From DTDX01 sp964608455 (GTDB lineage Archaea; Thermoproteota; Bathyarchaeia; 40CM-2-53-6; DTDX01): 64,000 nucleotides of DNA. A model generated the notes under the pieces. It was not told the origin of the DNA. It was given only the letters and a program-made list of their open reading frames with translations, and ran no database searches. This document shows positions 8,097-17,241 of this stretch, in pieces. How positions within the stretch are numbered: the first letter of the stretch is position 1; each line of letters starts with the position of its first letter. A program made the position numbers and the translations under genes. The stretch lies in assembly GCA_964608455.1 (NCBI GenBank), contig CAZSNM010000003.1, positions 1 through 64,000 of the forward strand, in the 5' to 3' direction.

Positions 8097-9392
8097 TTAC
8101 TCAATAGTTTTACCCAATTGCGTTTCAATAATCTTTTTTAATTTTTCAACTTCCGCTTTTAATTTAGCTAATTCTTCATTTTCAGGTTTAACGCTTTTCA
8201 ATCTTTTTATCAAAATGGGTTTTTTATAAAATACAAAAAATAAAGCAATAATTATTGAGGCAATTAATGTTAAAACAATTATTATCGGTTTTGATTCATC
8301 AACTTTCCATTCAGCTTTAAGATTTTTGGGTTCTTCAACAATAAACTTAAATGTGGCATCTTTTGATTCTAAACCTTTTTCACTATACCATCCATTAAAA
8401 ACCATTTTTCCCCCAAGCATTCCTATCCATCCATCCATTGGAATTTCAGGTTCAATTAAAACTATTGCTTCTTCACCTTTAAAATACCATCCATCAGGTT
8501 TATTTAAGGTTATATGCCCAAATTTTGATTCAACTTTTATTTTATATTTAGTTTCAAATGTGTACTCTGCTATAGCCACTGTAGGTTTATCTATTTTTAA
8601 TGGTACAATATTGTTTTCTAAAGGTATATCATTTATAACCCAGTTTTTAAAAACAGCTCTTTCTTTAATGTCTGGTTCATCTCTAATTATGATTATGCTT
8701 TTTGCAGATAAGATTGTATTTTCACCATCTTTAACCCATCCTATAGATTTTAATCCATAAGGATCCATAACATAAAGTTCATGTTCCGTGAAATATTCAA
8801 ATACATGACCTTTTTCAGCTAAATCGCTTATTAATCTAGTTCTATACTCGTAAGTTACATAGTAATCCCAATAGTAAGATGAATCATTTTTAACTAAAAT
8901 TCTATACCACACGGGTACAAGCTCTGTTACCTCTCTAACAACAAGTTCAATGTTCCATATATTTCCAGGGCATACATATCTTGTCCCAATAGTTACGTTC
9001 CCATAATTTACTAATGCGCCTCTTACTTCTTTATTAACTTGAACTGTATGATATGATTTTTTATCAACCTCAAAACGTTTACTTTCACCACCTTGAATAA
9101 TACCAACAGTTTTCCCATCTATAATAAGTTCAATTGAATATTCAGATGGGAGACCCTTAATTGAAACTGTGATTAGAGTCGTGGTGGCAGTTGGCCTCCA
9201 AGGTTTAGAAATCCAAACCCATGCACCAAGACGAGAATCATATTGATAATAACCTATTTCTTCAGCATTAACTTTTTGAATAAAATGAGGGAGCAGCAAT
9301 AAAGTTAAAAGTATAAGCATAAGATTTAATTTAATAACTTTATGGGTATTGATTTTGGTTAAAAAATGTTTTTTCATAATTTTCCTTTTCAA
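8097..9392 (-). CDS. Membrane-anchored extracellular protein of unknown function
   Basis: Protein of 431 residues with a basic N-terminus and a hydrophobic signal segment (about residues 20-42) ending near VNAEE. A long extracellular part is rich in aromatic beta-strand sequence. A single C-terminal membrane helix lies at about 372-393, followed by a charged cytoplasmic tail predicted to be coiled coil (about 400-427). The ITVSIKGLPSEYSIELIIDG segment and the later PDGWYFKGE and FNGWYSEKG blocks resemble repeat modules of archaeal surface proteins. It is single, leftward, and divergent from deoxyhypusine synthase. I do not recognise a specific family; a structural or adhesive surface role is only an inference. 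Confidence 0.6.
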   Translation of the reverse strand: MKRKIMKKHFLTKINTHKVIKLNLMLILLTLLLLPHFIQKVNAEEIGYYQYDSRLGAWVWISKPWRPTATTTLITVSIKGLPSEYSIELIIDGKTVGIIQGGESKRFEVDKKSYHTVQVNKEVRGALVNYGNVTIGTRYVCPGNIWNIELVVREVTELVPVWYRILVKNDSSYYWDYYVTYEYRTRLISDLAEKGHVFEYFTEHELYVMDPYGLKSIGWVKDGENTILSAKSIIIIRDEPDIKERAVFKNWVINDIPLENNIVPLKIDKPTVAIAEYTFETKYKIKVESKFGHITLNKPDGWYFKGEEAIVLIEPEIPMDGWIGMLGGKMVFNGWYSEKGLESKDATFKFIVEEPKNLKAEWKVDESKPIIIVLTLIASIIIALFFVFYKKPILIKRLKSVKPENEELAKLKAEVEKLKKIIETQLGKTIE

Positions 9393-9426
9393 ATTTCTAT
9401 TTCCTCTTTAAACATTTATGAAAATG

Positions 9427-9437
9427 CATATATAAAA
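9427..9437 (+). promoter_or_regulatory. TATA box for deoxyhypusine synthase
   Basis: CATATATAAAA lies 39 bases before the ATG. This would place transcription start roughly 10-20 bases before the start codon. It is supported by sequence and spacing only. Confidence 0.45.
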
Positions 9438-9475
9438 ATGTTTATTTTATCTAGTTTAAATGGAGATCGATTAAA

Positions 9476-10402
9476 ATGAGGGAGATCGTTAAAGATTTTA
9501 AAATAAACAAGAAAATCACTGTAAATGAATTAATTAAGCAAATGAAAGATAGCGGAGGATTCACAGCTAAAAAATTAGCTGTAAGCATAGAAATAATTGA
9601 GGAAATGATTAAAGATCTTGATTCATTAAATTTTCTTTCTTTTCCAGCTTGCATAATAGCTACAGGAGCTAGAGGAATAATTAAAGATATGATTGAAAAA
9701 GGTTGGTTTAAAGTTTTAATAACTACATGCGGAACTTTAGATCATGATTTAGCTAGATGCTGGAAAAACTATTATCACGGAAGTTTTGAGTTAGATGATA
9801 AAAAATTGCATAAAGCACATGTTAATAGAATAGGAAACATTTTAGCACCTAATGAATCTTATGGTTTAATTATAGAAGAAAAAATGAATCAATTTTTAAA
9901 TGAAATTTATTTCAATGGAATAAAAGAGTTATCAACTTATGAATTATGCTGGGAGTTGGGAAAAAGAGTTAAAAATGAGGATTCAATTTTATATTGGTGC
10001 TGGAAAAATAATGTATATATGATTGTTCCAGGAATTACAGATGGTGCTGTAGGCTATCAAATTTGGCAATTTTCACAAACCCATGATTTTAAAATTAATG
10101 TATTAAAGGATGAGCAGCTTTTAAGCGATTTAATATGGGAAGCAAAAAAAGCTGGAGCATTAATAATTGGTGGAGGAATCTCTAAGCATCATGTAATTTG
10201 GTGGGGGCAATTTGCTGGAGGGTTAAGCTATGCCGTATATATAACTACAGCAGTTGAATATGATGGAAGCTTATCAGGCGCTAGAACTTATGAAGCAATT
10301 TCCTGGGGAAAAATAAAGGAGGATGCTAAGCATATAACTGTAGAGGGAGATGCTACAGTTTATTTACCTATAATTTATGCAGCATTAATTGAAAGATTAT
10401 AA
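9476..10402 (+). CDS. dys: Deoxyhypusine synthase
   Basis: Enzyme of 308 residues that transfers the aminobutyl group of spermidine to the key lysine of aIF5A, the first step of hypusine formation. The active-site block GGGISKHHVIWW is present with the catalytic lysine at 237. The NAD site blocks PGITDGAVGYQIW and ISWGKIKEDAKHITVEGDATV are also present. Length is near that of archaeal homologues. It depends on polyamines and so links functionally to the AdoMet decarboxylase and polyamine synthase genes at 25 kb. It stands alone with its own TATA box. Confidence 0.93.
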   Translation: MREIVKDFKINKKITVNELIKQMKDSGGFTAKKLAVSIEIIEEMIKDLDSLNFLSFPACIIATGARGIIKDMIEKGWFKVLITTCGTLDHDLARCWKNYYHGSFELDDKKLHKAHVNRIGNILAPNESYGLIIEEKMNQFLNEIYFNGIKELSTYELCWELGKRVKNEDSILYWCWKNNVYMIVPGITDGAVGYQIWQFSQTHDFKINVLKDEQLLSDLIWEAKKAGALIIGGGISKHHVIWWGQFAGGLSYAVYITTAVEYDGSLSGARTYEAISWGKIKEDAKHITVEGDATVYLPIIYAALIERL

Positions 10403-10565
10403 TTATTAAGTTTAAAATTTCATTTTTAAAATCTTAGTTTAACCTAATGTTTAACATTTTATTAGATTTATTTTATAAGCTAACCGTAAAGTTTTGCAAG
10501 AAAACCGCAAAAAACAAAAAATAAAATTTAAATTAATTTAAAATGTTAAAACATTTCTAAAGTGG

Positions 10566-11003
10566 ATGAGATTGTTTAAGGTTAAATTAAAATCTACTGT
10601 TTTACAAAAAATAATAAATTATACTAGAAAACCTTATGAACAAATTGGATTATTAATAGGTAAATTAAGCAATGAAGGGTTAATTGTAAATGATGTTGTG
10701 CATGGAGAAGGTTTTTCAACAGATTCATGTACAGTTTTTCCACCTGAAACATTAGCTAAAGTTATGGATGATATAGTTAAAGGTAAAATTGATGGAAATA
10801 TAGTAGGATGGTATCATTCTCATGTTGGATGCGGTGTTTTCATGTCTAATATTGATATTCAAACCCAATTAAAATTGCAGCAGTTTTCCCCATATATAAT
10901 TGCTTTGGTTATTGATCCTATAGCTGGAGAATTTGGTATATTTTCATATGATTATTATTATGGTTTAATTCAGTTTTCTGAGGATCAAATAGAAATCTTT
11001 TAG
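10566..11003 (+). CDS. JAMM/MPN+ metalloprotease, Rpn11-like
   Basis: Single-domain JAMM protease of 145 residues with the complete zinc site: Glu25 in YEQIGLL, then His84-Ser-His86, seven residues, Ser94 and Asp97. The WYHSHVGCG...SNIDIQTQ region is close in pattern to eukaryotic Rpn11/Csn5 (HSHPGFG...SxxDxxTQ). This suggests a deubiquitinase-like isopeptidase acting on small modifier proteins. No ubiquitin-like or E1/E2-like gene lies nearby. The 163 bases upstream hold no other gene; a TATA-like TTTTATAAG lies near 10470. Its stop overlaps the convergent L15e stop by 4 bases. Confidence 0.82.
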   Translation: MRLFKVKLKSTVLQKIINYTRKPYEQIGLLIGKLSNEGLIVNDVVHGEGFSTDSCTVFPPETLAKVMDDIVKGKIDGNIVGWYHSHVGCGVFMSNIDIQTQLKLQQFSPYIIALVIDPIAGEFGIFSYDYYYGLIQFSEDQIEIF

Positions 11004-11461
11004 TTTTTAGATTTAACCTGAATTTTTCTATCGTTTTTTATTACTGGATGATTTTTATCCACCATTATTACTTCAAACCAAATTTGTTGACCATCTTCCC
11101 AAACCCAATAGGCATTTAATGGAGTTAAATTTGGAAATTTTCTTGCAGCTCTTTCTATAGCAATTTTTTTCAAACTTTTAGCTCTTGTATATTTTTTTAC
11201 ACCCATAGCTTTTTGTCTTCTTCCAGATCTAGGTCTAGGTTTTCTAGCTCCACCCCGTCTAACTTTAACACGAACAATTACAAAACCTTGCTTAGCTTTA
11301 TATCCTAACCTTCTTGCTCTATCAAGTCTAGTTGGTTTTTCAATTCTAACAACTGAGGGTTCCCTTCGCCATTTAATTACAAGTTCACGCAGTAAGTTTT
11401 TAACATAGCTTTCATCTTTATTTTTCCAAGCTAAAGCCATATAATCATATGCATTAACCAT
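11000..11461 (-). CDS. rpl15e: 50S ribosomal protein L15e
   Basis: Basic protein of 153 residues found only in archaea and eukaryotes. Characteristic blocks are the N-terminal MVNAYDYMALAWK, the RVRRGGARKPRPRSGRR region near residues 65-83, and a C-terminal AYWVWEDGQQIWFEV. It is a single-gene unit convergent with the JAMM protease. Confidence 0.95.
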   Translation of the reverse strand: MVNAYDYMALAWKNKDESYVKNLLRELVIKWRREPSVVRIEKPTRLDRARRLGYKAKQGFVIVRVKVRRGGARKPRPRSGRRQKAMGVKKYTRAKSLKKIAIERAARKFPNLTPLNAYWVWEDGQQIWFEVIMVDKNHPVIKNDRKIQVKSKN

Positions 11462-11571
11462 CTTTAAACCCCTTTTTCTTCTAAACCTATTTTTTAATTC
11501 TTAAATTTAAACTCTTCTTTAGAAAACTTTAAAACTTAGTTATAGAATCGACTAGAGAATAAGGAAAAACC

Positions 11572-12906
11572 ATGAATAATGAAAAGAAATTAATTGAAAA
11601 AGCAAGTCTTCCAGGAAAAATAGCTTTAAAATATCATGAATTTTATCATGGAAAAATAGAGGTTATCCCTAAATGTCCTTTAAAAAGTTTTGATGATTTT
11701 GCAGTTTGGTACACACCTGGAGTGGCTGAACCATGCAAAATTATTAGGGAGAATGTGGATAAAGCTTATGAATATACTAATAAATGGAATAATGTGGCTA
11801 TAGTAACCGATGGAACTAGAGTTCTTGGATTAGGCGATATTGGAGCTGAAGCAAGCCTTCCAGTAATGGAGGGAAAAGCATTATTATTTAAGCTTTTAGG
11901 AGGAGTTGATGCTTTTCCAATATGTTTATCTACAACTAACCCAAATGAAATTGTTAAAGTTGTTAATTGGATTCAACCAAGCTTTGGTGGAATAAACTTA
12001 GAAGATATAGCTCAACCTAAATGCTTTAAAATTTTGCATGAATTAAGGGAAACACTTAAAATTCCCGTTTGGCATGATGATCAGCAAGGTACAGGAACAG
12101 TTGTTTTAGCAGGATTAATAAATGCTTTAAAAGTTGTAAATAAAAAAATTAATGAAGTTCAAATAGCTTTAGTAGGGGCTGGAGCTGCAGGAATAGCAAT
12201 AGCTAACATAATTACTAAAGCAGGAGTAAAATCAGGTAATTTAATTATTGTAGATAGTAAAGGTATTCTTCATCCAGATAGAGTTGATCTTCAAGAAGAA
12301 AAAAAGGAATGGGCTTTAAAAACTAATAAAGAAAGAAGAATTGGCAGTTTATATGAAGCTATGAAAGATGCTGATGTTTGCATAGCTGTTTCAAGGCCTG
12401 GACCTAAAGTTATAACTGAAGAAATGATTAAAAAAATGTCTGATAACCCAATAGTTTTTGCTTGCGCTAATCCAATTCCAGAAATATGGCCTTGGGAGGC
12501 AAAAAAAGCTGGAGCTAAAATTGTAGCTACTGGAAGATCCGATTTTCCAAATCAAATAAACAATTCCTTAGGTTTTCCAGGAATATTTAGGGGGGCTTTA
12601 GATGTAAGAGCTAAAACAATTACTGATGAAATGTGTATAGCAGCAGCTTATGAAATTGCTAAAGTAGCTGAAGAAAAAGGGTTAAGTGAAGACTATATAA
12701 TTCCATCGATGGCGGAGCTTGAAGTTTATCCTAGAGAGGCTTCTGCTGTAGCTGCAAAAGCTATTGAAGAAAATGTAGCTAGAATAAAGTTGACTCGTGA
12801 GGAAGTTTATGAAAAAGCTTCTTTAATAATTAAATCTTCTCAAGAAAAATTAAGATGTTTAATGAAGATGGGGTTTATTAAGGAACCTCCAAAAATTAAT
12901 TTTTAA
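11572..12906 (+). CDS. Malic enzyme (oxaloacetate-decarboxylating malate dehydrogenase)
   Basis: Protein of 444 residues of the short prokaryotic malic enzyme type, converting malate to pyruvate and CO2 with NAD(P). It has the malic N-terminal domain with YTPGVAEPC (about residues 47-55) and GLGDIGAEASLPVMEGK. The substrate and metal region VWHDDQQGTGTV follows, and then a Rossmann domain with VGAGAAG (about residues 203-209). There is no phosphotransacetylase-like C-terminal extension. It is monocistronic. Cofactor preference cannot be judged with confidence. Confidence 0.9.
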   Translation: MNNEKKLIEKASLPGKIALKYHEFYHGKIEVIPKCPLKSFDDFAVWYTPGVAEPCKIIRENVDKAYEYTNKWNNVAIVTDGTRVLGLGDIGAEASLPVMEGKALLFKLLGGVDAFPICLSTTNPNEIVKVVNWIQPSFGGINLEDIAQPKCFKILHELRETLKIPVWHDDQQGTGTVVLAGLINALKVVNKKINEVQIALVGAGAAGIAIANIITKAGVKSGNLIIVDSKGILHPDRVDLQEEKKEWALKTNKERRIGSLYEAMKDADVCIAVSRPGPKVITEEMIKKMSDNPIVFACANPIPEIWPWEAKKAGAKIVATGRSDFPNQINNSLGFPGIFRGALDVRAKTITDEMCIAAAYEIAKVAEEKGLSEDYIIPSMAELEVYPREASAVAAKAIEENVARIKLTREEVYEKASLIIKSSQEKLRCLMKMGFIKEPPKINF

Positions 12907-13023
12907 AAGCGTTTTTCAGTAAATATTTCAAAAAATAATTTCAACCTATATGTTTAAATCAACATTTACTAGTTAAATTTTTTAAAATATTTAATTTAAA
13001 AGATGTTTGTAAAATAACTAAAG

Positions 13024-13034
13024 GTTTATATATG
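13024..13034 (+). promoter_or_regulatory. TATA box for the gar1-tfb operon
   Basis: A TTTATATATG sequence lies about 60 bases before the TTG start of gar1, implying a short 5' leader. The remainder of the 185-base gap after the malic enzyme gene shows nothing else recognisable. Confidence 0.45.
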
Positions 13035-13091
13035 GCTCATTCAATTGCAACTCTTGTAAATATCCTTGTTTAATTTTGGAGTGAAATTAGA

Positions 13092-13325
13092 TTGAAGAGG
13101 CTCGGCAAAATTCTTCATGCTTCAAAAAGCCGTAGCCTCATAGTAAAACTGGAAAAACCTAATCCTCCAAAACTCGGTTCTAAAGTTTTTGATGAAAAAC
13201 TTAAAGAAATAGGAATTGTAACTGATGTTTTTGGACCTGTTTCTTCACCATATGTTTCCATAAAACCATCAACTGTTAAACTTGAAAACTATATTGGGAA
13301 AACTGTTTATGTTCTAAAAGATTAA
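13092..13325 (+). CDS. gar1: H/ACA ribonucleoprotein component Gar1
   Basis: Small beta-barrel protein of 77 residues that assists Cbf5 in RNA-guided pseudouridylation by H/ACA particles. It has the RLGKILHASKSRSLIVK strand pattern and the VFGPVSSPYVSIKP signature. The start is TTG, preceded by GGAGTG. It lies 20 bases upstream of tfb, a pairing common in archaea. The enzyme partner Cbf5 is encoded 14 kb away in this window. Confidence 0.88.
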   Translation: MKRLGKILHASKSRSLIVKLEKPNPPKLGSKVFDEKLKEIGIVTDVFGPVSSPYVSIKPSTVKLENYIGKTVYVLKD

Positions 13326-13345
13326 AAAAAGAGGTTTAAAATTAA

Positions 13346-14260
13346 ATGAGTGAAAAAGAAAAAATTCGTAAATGCCCAGAATGTGGAAGCGAAAAATTAA
13401 TGCGGGATTATGAAGCTGCTGAAATTGTATGCCTTTCATGCGGTTGCGTTGTTCTCGATAAACTTGCAGATTCAAGACCTGAATGGAGAGCTTTTGATAA
13501 CGAACAAAAAGAAAGAAGAACAAGAGTTGGCGCACCTTTAACATATGCTATTCATGATAAAGGGCTTTCAACAACTATAAATTTACAAGGAAAAAATGTA
13601 AAAGGTGATTCACCTCAAGAATTTGAAGAAGCTTATAAATTAAGTAGATGGCAAAGAAGAATGAGAGTTACAGATGCTGTTGAAAGAAATTTAGCTGTAG
13701 CTTTATCAGAGTTAAGCAAAATAGCTTCAGCCCTAAATTTACCTAAAAATGTTTTGGAAACCGCATCTATAATATATAGGAAAGCAATTAAAAAAAGGAT
13801 TGTTAGAGGAAGATCCATTCAAAGCATAGCTGCAGCAGCAATTTATTTAAGCTGCAGAAAATGCGGTGTTTTAAGAACAATAGATGAAATAGCTGATGTA
13901 ACAAATTTAAGAAAAAAAGATATTGGAAGAAGCTATAGATTTATGATTAAAGAGTTATTAGATTTTGTTCCACCTTTAACGATATCAAATTATGCTGCTA
14001 GATTTTCAAATAAGCTTTCTTTATCAGGAAAAGCTGAAGCAATAGCTATAAAAATATTGGAAATAGCTAAAGCTATGAAGTTAACAAGTGGAAGAGGCCC
14101 TACTGGAATAGCTGCAGCATCAACTTATATAGCTACAGTGCTTCTTAATGAAAGAAAAACTCAAAGAGAAGTGGCTGAAGTAGCTAATGTTACTGAAGTA
14201 ACTATAAGAAATAGATATAAAGAGCTTTTAGAAAAAATTCTTATTAAAGTAAAGCTATAA
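13346..14260 (+). CDS. tfb: Transcription initiation factor IIB
   Basis: General archaeal transcription factor (304 residues) that bridges TBP-bound promoters and RNA polymerase. An N-terminal zinc ribbon (CPEC at residues 9-12 and CLSC near 28-31) is followed by a B-finger-like segment with RPEWRAFDNEQ. Two cyclin-like repeats begin near residues 110 and 205. RGRSIQSIAAAAIYLSCR and SGRGPTGIAAASTYIA are the repeat signatures. It is the second gene of the gar1-tfb pair. Confidence 0.95.
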   Translation: MSEKEKIRKCPECGSEKLMRDYEAAEIVCLSCGCVVLDKLADSRPEWRAFDNEQKERRTRVGAPLTYAIHDKGLSTTINLQGKNVKGDSPQEFEEAYKLSRWQRRMRVTDAVERNLAVALSELSKIASALNLPKNVLETASIIYRKAIKKRIVRGRSIQSIAAAAIYLSCRKCGVLRTIDEIADVTNLRKKDIGRSYRFMIKELLDFVPPLTISNYAARFSNKLSLSGKAEAIAIKILEIAKAMKLTSGRGPTGIAAASTYIATVLLNERKTQREVAEVANVTEVTIRNRYKELLEKILIKVKL

Positions 14261-14280
14261 CAAAGAAGGGGTTAAAAATA

Positions 14281-14955
14281 TTGAATGAAGATATTTTAAG
14301 GGTTGAAGAAGGAGAGATGCTTGAAGTCGAAGTTCAAGAAGATTTGCTTGAAGCAAACAAGCGTTTAGCTGAAGCAAATAAAAAAATTTTTGATAAGCAT
14401 GGAGTAAAAGTTATAGATGTTATGGGTTCCATTGGTTCTGGAAAAACATCCTTAATTGAAGAAATAGTTAAAAAAATTAAGGATAAATATAAAATAGCTA
14501 TGATTGCTGGAGACGTTACAACGCGAATAGATGCTGATAGAGTTGCAAGGCATGGAGTGCAAACTTTGCAAATAAACACTGGTAAAGAATGCCATTTAGA
14601 TGCTTTAATGATTAAAAAAGCATTATCAAAGCTTGATTTAAAAAATTTAAATTTAATTTTTATAGAAAATGTAGGCAACCTTATTTGTCCAGCTGACTTC
14701 CCTTTAGGAGCTCATGAAAGACTTGTTGTAGTAAGCGTAACTGAAGGCCCATATACTGTTCGAAAACATCCATATATATTTATGGATGCTAATGTAATAG
14801 CTATAAATAAAGCAGATTTAGCTGAAGCCATGAATGTTAATATTGAAGAATTAGTTAAAGATGCTAAAAGCATTAATTCTAAATGCGAAATAGTAGTTAC
14901 AAGCGCTAAAACAGGTGAGGGAATAGAAAAATTGATTAAAGCGCTTAAAATTTAA
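14281..14955 (+). CDS. hypB: Hydrogenase nickel-insertion GTPase HypB
   Basis: SIMIBI GTPase of 224 residues that helps deliver nickel to NiFe hydrogenases (or sometimes urease). The P-loop GSIGSGKTS is at about residues 49-57. The metal-binding block GKECHLDA, IENVGNLICPADF and the NKADL nucleotide motif are all present. It starts with TTG 20 bases after tfb. No hydrogenase structural gene or other hyp gene is in the window, so the target enzyme must be encoded elsewhere. Confidence 0.9.
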   Translation: MNEDILRVEEGEMLEVEVQEDLLEANKRLAEANKKIFDKHGVKVIDVMGSIGSGKTSLIEEIVKKIKDKYKIAMIAGDVTTRIDADRVARHGVQTLQINTGKECHLDALMIKKALSKLDLKNLNLIFIENVGNLICPADFPLGAHERLVVVSVTEGPYTVRKHPYIFMDANVIAINKADLAEAMNVNIEELVKDAKSINSKCEIVVTSAKTGEGIEKLIKALKI

Positions 14956-14960
14956 GGCTT

Positions 14961-14986
14961 AATAAGTACGTATTTTTTTACTTATT
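14961..14986 (+). terminator. Possible terminator hairpin after hypB
   Basis: Perfect 8-base arms AATAAGTA and TACTTATT with a 10-base T-rich loop lie 5 bases after the hypB stop. A second small palindrome, TCTTCTT-T-AAGAAGA (15004-15018), sits just before the next start codon and could be an operator or chance. Confidence 0.35.
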
Positions 14987-15028
14987 TTCGTGATAAAACT
15001 TTTTCTTCTTTAAGAAGATTAAAAACTT

Positions 15029-15910
15029 ATGGTTCAATCAATTTTTTGCGTTGGAAATCTAGCTAAACAAGAGTTTATAGTAAATAATAAACCAAAAGTT
15101 TTTTTATCAGGTTCAGCAGCTTATACAGCTTTAGCAATAAAAATTGCTAATGGCGAAGTAATGTTAATTTCTTCAATTGGTAAAGATTTTCCACAAGATT
15201 GGCTTAAGCTTTTAATTAATACTGGAATTAAATTAAAAATAAAGAAAGTTAAGAATAAACCTTCTATTTTTTTTAAAAGCTTAAATAACGAGTTAATTGG
15301 GAAAAACATTAAAGTTCATGTAGAAAATTTACCCTTTTTATTGCGAAGCGTCTTAAAAATGGATAAACCAACGCTTCTTTATATTGCACCTAATAATTTT
15401 AAAATTCAAAAAAAGCTTTTGGAAGAAGCTAAACTTAAATTGACAAAAAGCAGCATAGCTTTAGGAATTCATGAGTTTGATTTAAGAAAAATGAAGCAAC
15501 CTAAAACTGTTTTAGATCTAATAAAATATGTTTGTTTTTTCTTTTTAAATGAGTTAGAAGCTAAAATAATAACTGGATGTAAATCGTTTCTTGAGGCAAT
15601 AAACATTTTAAGGTTTTATTCAATTAATAAAATTATAGCTGTTACAATGGGAGCAAGAGGAGTTACTCTTATTCATAATAATGAATTTATTCATGTTCCA
15701 GCTTTTCAGGTAGAGAAAGAAGTTGATCCGATAGGAGCAGGGGATTCCTTTGCAGGAGCATTTCTAGCTAAATATTTAACATGTAAAGATCTTATTGAAG
15801 CATGCAGATATGGATGCTTAATAAGCAGTTTAACGGTAACGGATTTTGGATTAAATGCTTTGCTTAAGTTAACCCAAAATAAAGTTGAAGTATTAAGTAA
15901 AAAATTATAG
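15029..15910 (+). CDS. PfkB-family carbohydrate kinase
   Basis: Ribokinase-fold kinase of 293 residues. The C-terminal anion-hole and catalytic motif DPIGAGDSFAGAF is present with catalytic Asp239. The N-terminal PfkB signature is weaker, with GSAAYTALAIK near residues 28-38. The substrate could be a sugar, a nucleoside or a related compound and cannot be set from sequence. It stands alone between hypB and the convergent HMG-CoA reductase gene. Confidence 0.78.
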   Translation: MVQSIFCVGNLAKQEFIVNNKPKVFLSGSAAYTALAIKIANGEVMLISSIGKDFPQDWLKLLINTGIKLKIKKVKNKPSIFFKSLNNELIGKNIKVHVENLPFLLRSVLKMDKPTLLYIAPNNFKIQKKLLEEAKLKLTKSSIALGIHEFDLRKMKQPKTVLDLIKYVCFFFLNELEAKIITGCKSFLEAINILRFYSINKIIAVTMGARGVTLIHNNEFIHVPAFQVEKEVDPIGAGDSFAGAFLAKYLTCKDLIEACRYGCLISSLTVTDFGLNALLKLTQNKVEVLSKKL

Positions 15911-15919
15911 TTTTAAAGG

Positions 15920-17197
15920 TTAAATCTGTTTTTTCTCTAAGTATTCTTTAAGAAGCTCGGCAGCCCTATCAACCCTAATCTTTTTTTCCTCAATCATTCT
16001 TCTAGCTATTTTATCAATTAGTTCTCCAGTAGCTCCAGCCATAACAGCTATATTTCTAGCATGAAGCTTCATATGACCTTTTTGAATACCTTCTGTAGCT
16101 AAAGCTTTTAAAGCTGCTAAATTTTGAGCTAAACCAACAGCAGCAATAACTTCTCCTAATTCTGTTGCAGTTTTAACTTTTAATATTTTTCTAGCTATTT
16201 TTGCTATTGGATGAGTGGCTGTTGCGCCTCCTATTAACCCTACAGCAACAGGAAGCTCTATAGAACCTATCAAGTTTCCTTTTTCATCTTTTTCCCAATG
16301 CGATAAAGGTTTATATTTACCATTTAAAGCTGCATAAGCATGAGCTCCAGCTTCAACAGCTCTAGTATCGTTTCCAGTTGCTAAAACAACAGCTGTTACA
16401 CCATTCATTATACCTTTATTATGAGTTGCACATCTATATGGGTCAGATGCTGCAAATTCATATGCAGCTATTATACCATCAACAACTTCTTCTCCCCCTA
16501 AAATATCTTTAGCTATAACTGCTTTAGCGCGCATTAATCTTTTGGTGGCTAAATTAGAAACTATTCTTAAAAGAGCTTTTCCCCCTGTAATATCCTCAAT
16601 AAAAGGAGCTGCAGTTTCACACATTGTATTTACAACGTTAGCTCCCATAGCATCTCTACAATCAACAATAATTTCAGTTATCAACATTTTTCCAATAGAG
16701 GTTTCTATAACTTTTGCTTGGACATCAACAACTCCTCCACCATGAGCTATAAGCACAGGATCTTGCTCATTAGCTTTTTTAATTATTTCCTCTTTACAAG
16801 CCAATATTGTTAATCTGGCTGCATGCGGAGCTGGAACATTAATTAATTGAATTTGTCCAATCATTAATGGACCGCTACTGCTTGTAAAGAAGCCTCCACT
16901 TTCCCTTACGATTTTAGCGGCATTACTTGCAGCTGCAACAACTGAAGGCTCTTCCGTAGCCATAGGAATTAAATAATCCTTATTGTTTATTAAGAAGTTT
17001 GTTGCTATTCCAAGCGGAATGGGCATAACTCCAATAACGTTTTCTATCATTCTGTTTGCTTGCTCTAAACTTAATGCACAAGTAGATTTAAGAAGATTAA
17101 CTTCCTCGTCAGTTAATTCAGCAAATTCTTTCACTATTTTTAACCTTTCGATTGGAGAAAGATTATAAAAACCTGGAATTCTGGATGTTTTTTCCAT
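15920..17197 (-). CDS. mvaA: Hydroxymethylglutaryl-CoA reductase, class II type
   Basis: Protein of 425 residues that reduces HMG-CoA to mevalonate, the committed step to archaeal isoprenoid lipids. Signature blocks are SRIPGFYNLSPIERL at the N-terminus, ATEEPSVVAAASNAAK, DCRDAMGANVVN, ATHNKGIMNG and the catalytic-His region GHMKLHARN. The N-terminal SRIPGFY block and overall pattern match the bacterial-type class II enzyme (Pseudomonas mevalonii type). The usual archaeal class I enzyme lacks it. It follows mevalonate kinase and IPP isomerase in the same leftward operon, which argues for a biosynthetic role. Confidence 0.88.
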   Translation of the reverse strand: MEKTSRIPGFYNLSPIERLKIVKEFAELTDEEVNLLKSTCALSLEQANRMIENVIGVMPIPLGIATNFLINNKDYLIPMATEEPSVVAAASNAAKIVRESGGFFTSSSGPLMIGQIQLINVPAPHAARLTILACKEEIIKKANEQDPVLIAHGGGVVDVQAKVIETSIGKMLITEIIVDCRDAMGANVVNTMCETAAPFIEDITGGKALLRIVSNLATKRLMRAKAVIAKDILGGEEVVDGIIAAYEFAASDPYRCATHNKGIMNGVTAVVLATGNDTRAVEAGAHAYAALNGKYKPLSHWEKDEKGNLIGSIELPVAVGLIGGATATHPIAKIARKILKVKTATELGEVIAAVGLAQNLAALKALATEGIQKGHMKLHARNIAVMAGATGELIDKIARRMIEEKKIRVDRAAELLKEYLEKKQI

Positions 17198-17241
17198 GTT
17201 TTTCCCTCTTTCACTTTTTATAACGCTTATAATTTTGTAAT

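Noticed and set aside
8326..8760. Plus-strand 144-residue frame inside the surface protein gene
   Set aside because: The minus-strand frame has a signal segment and membrane anchor and covers it entirely. The plus-strand frame shows no recognisable features.
15004..15018. Palindrome TCTTCTT-T-AAGAAGA before the PfkB kinase as an operator
   Set aside because: It is short and AT-rich, and such matches are common in this composition, so it is not reported as a separate site.
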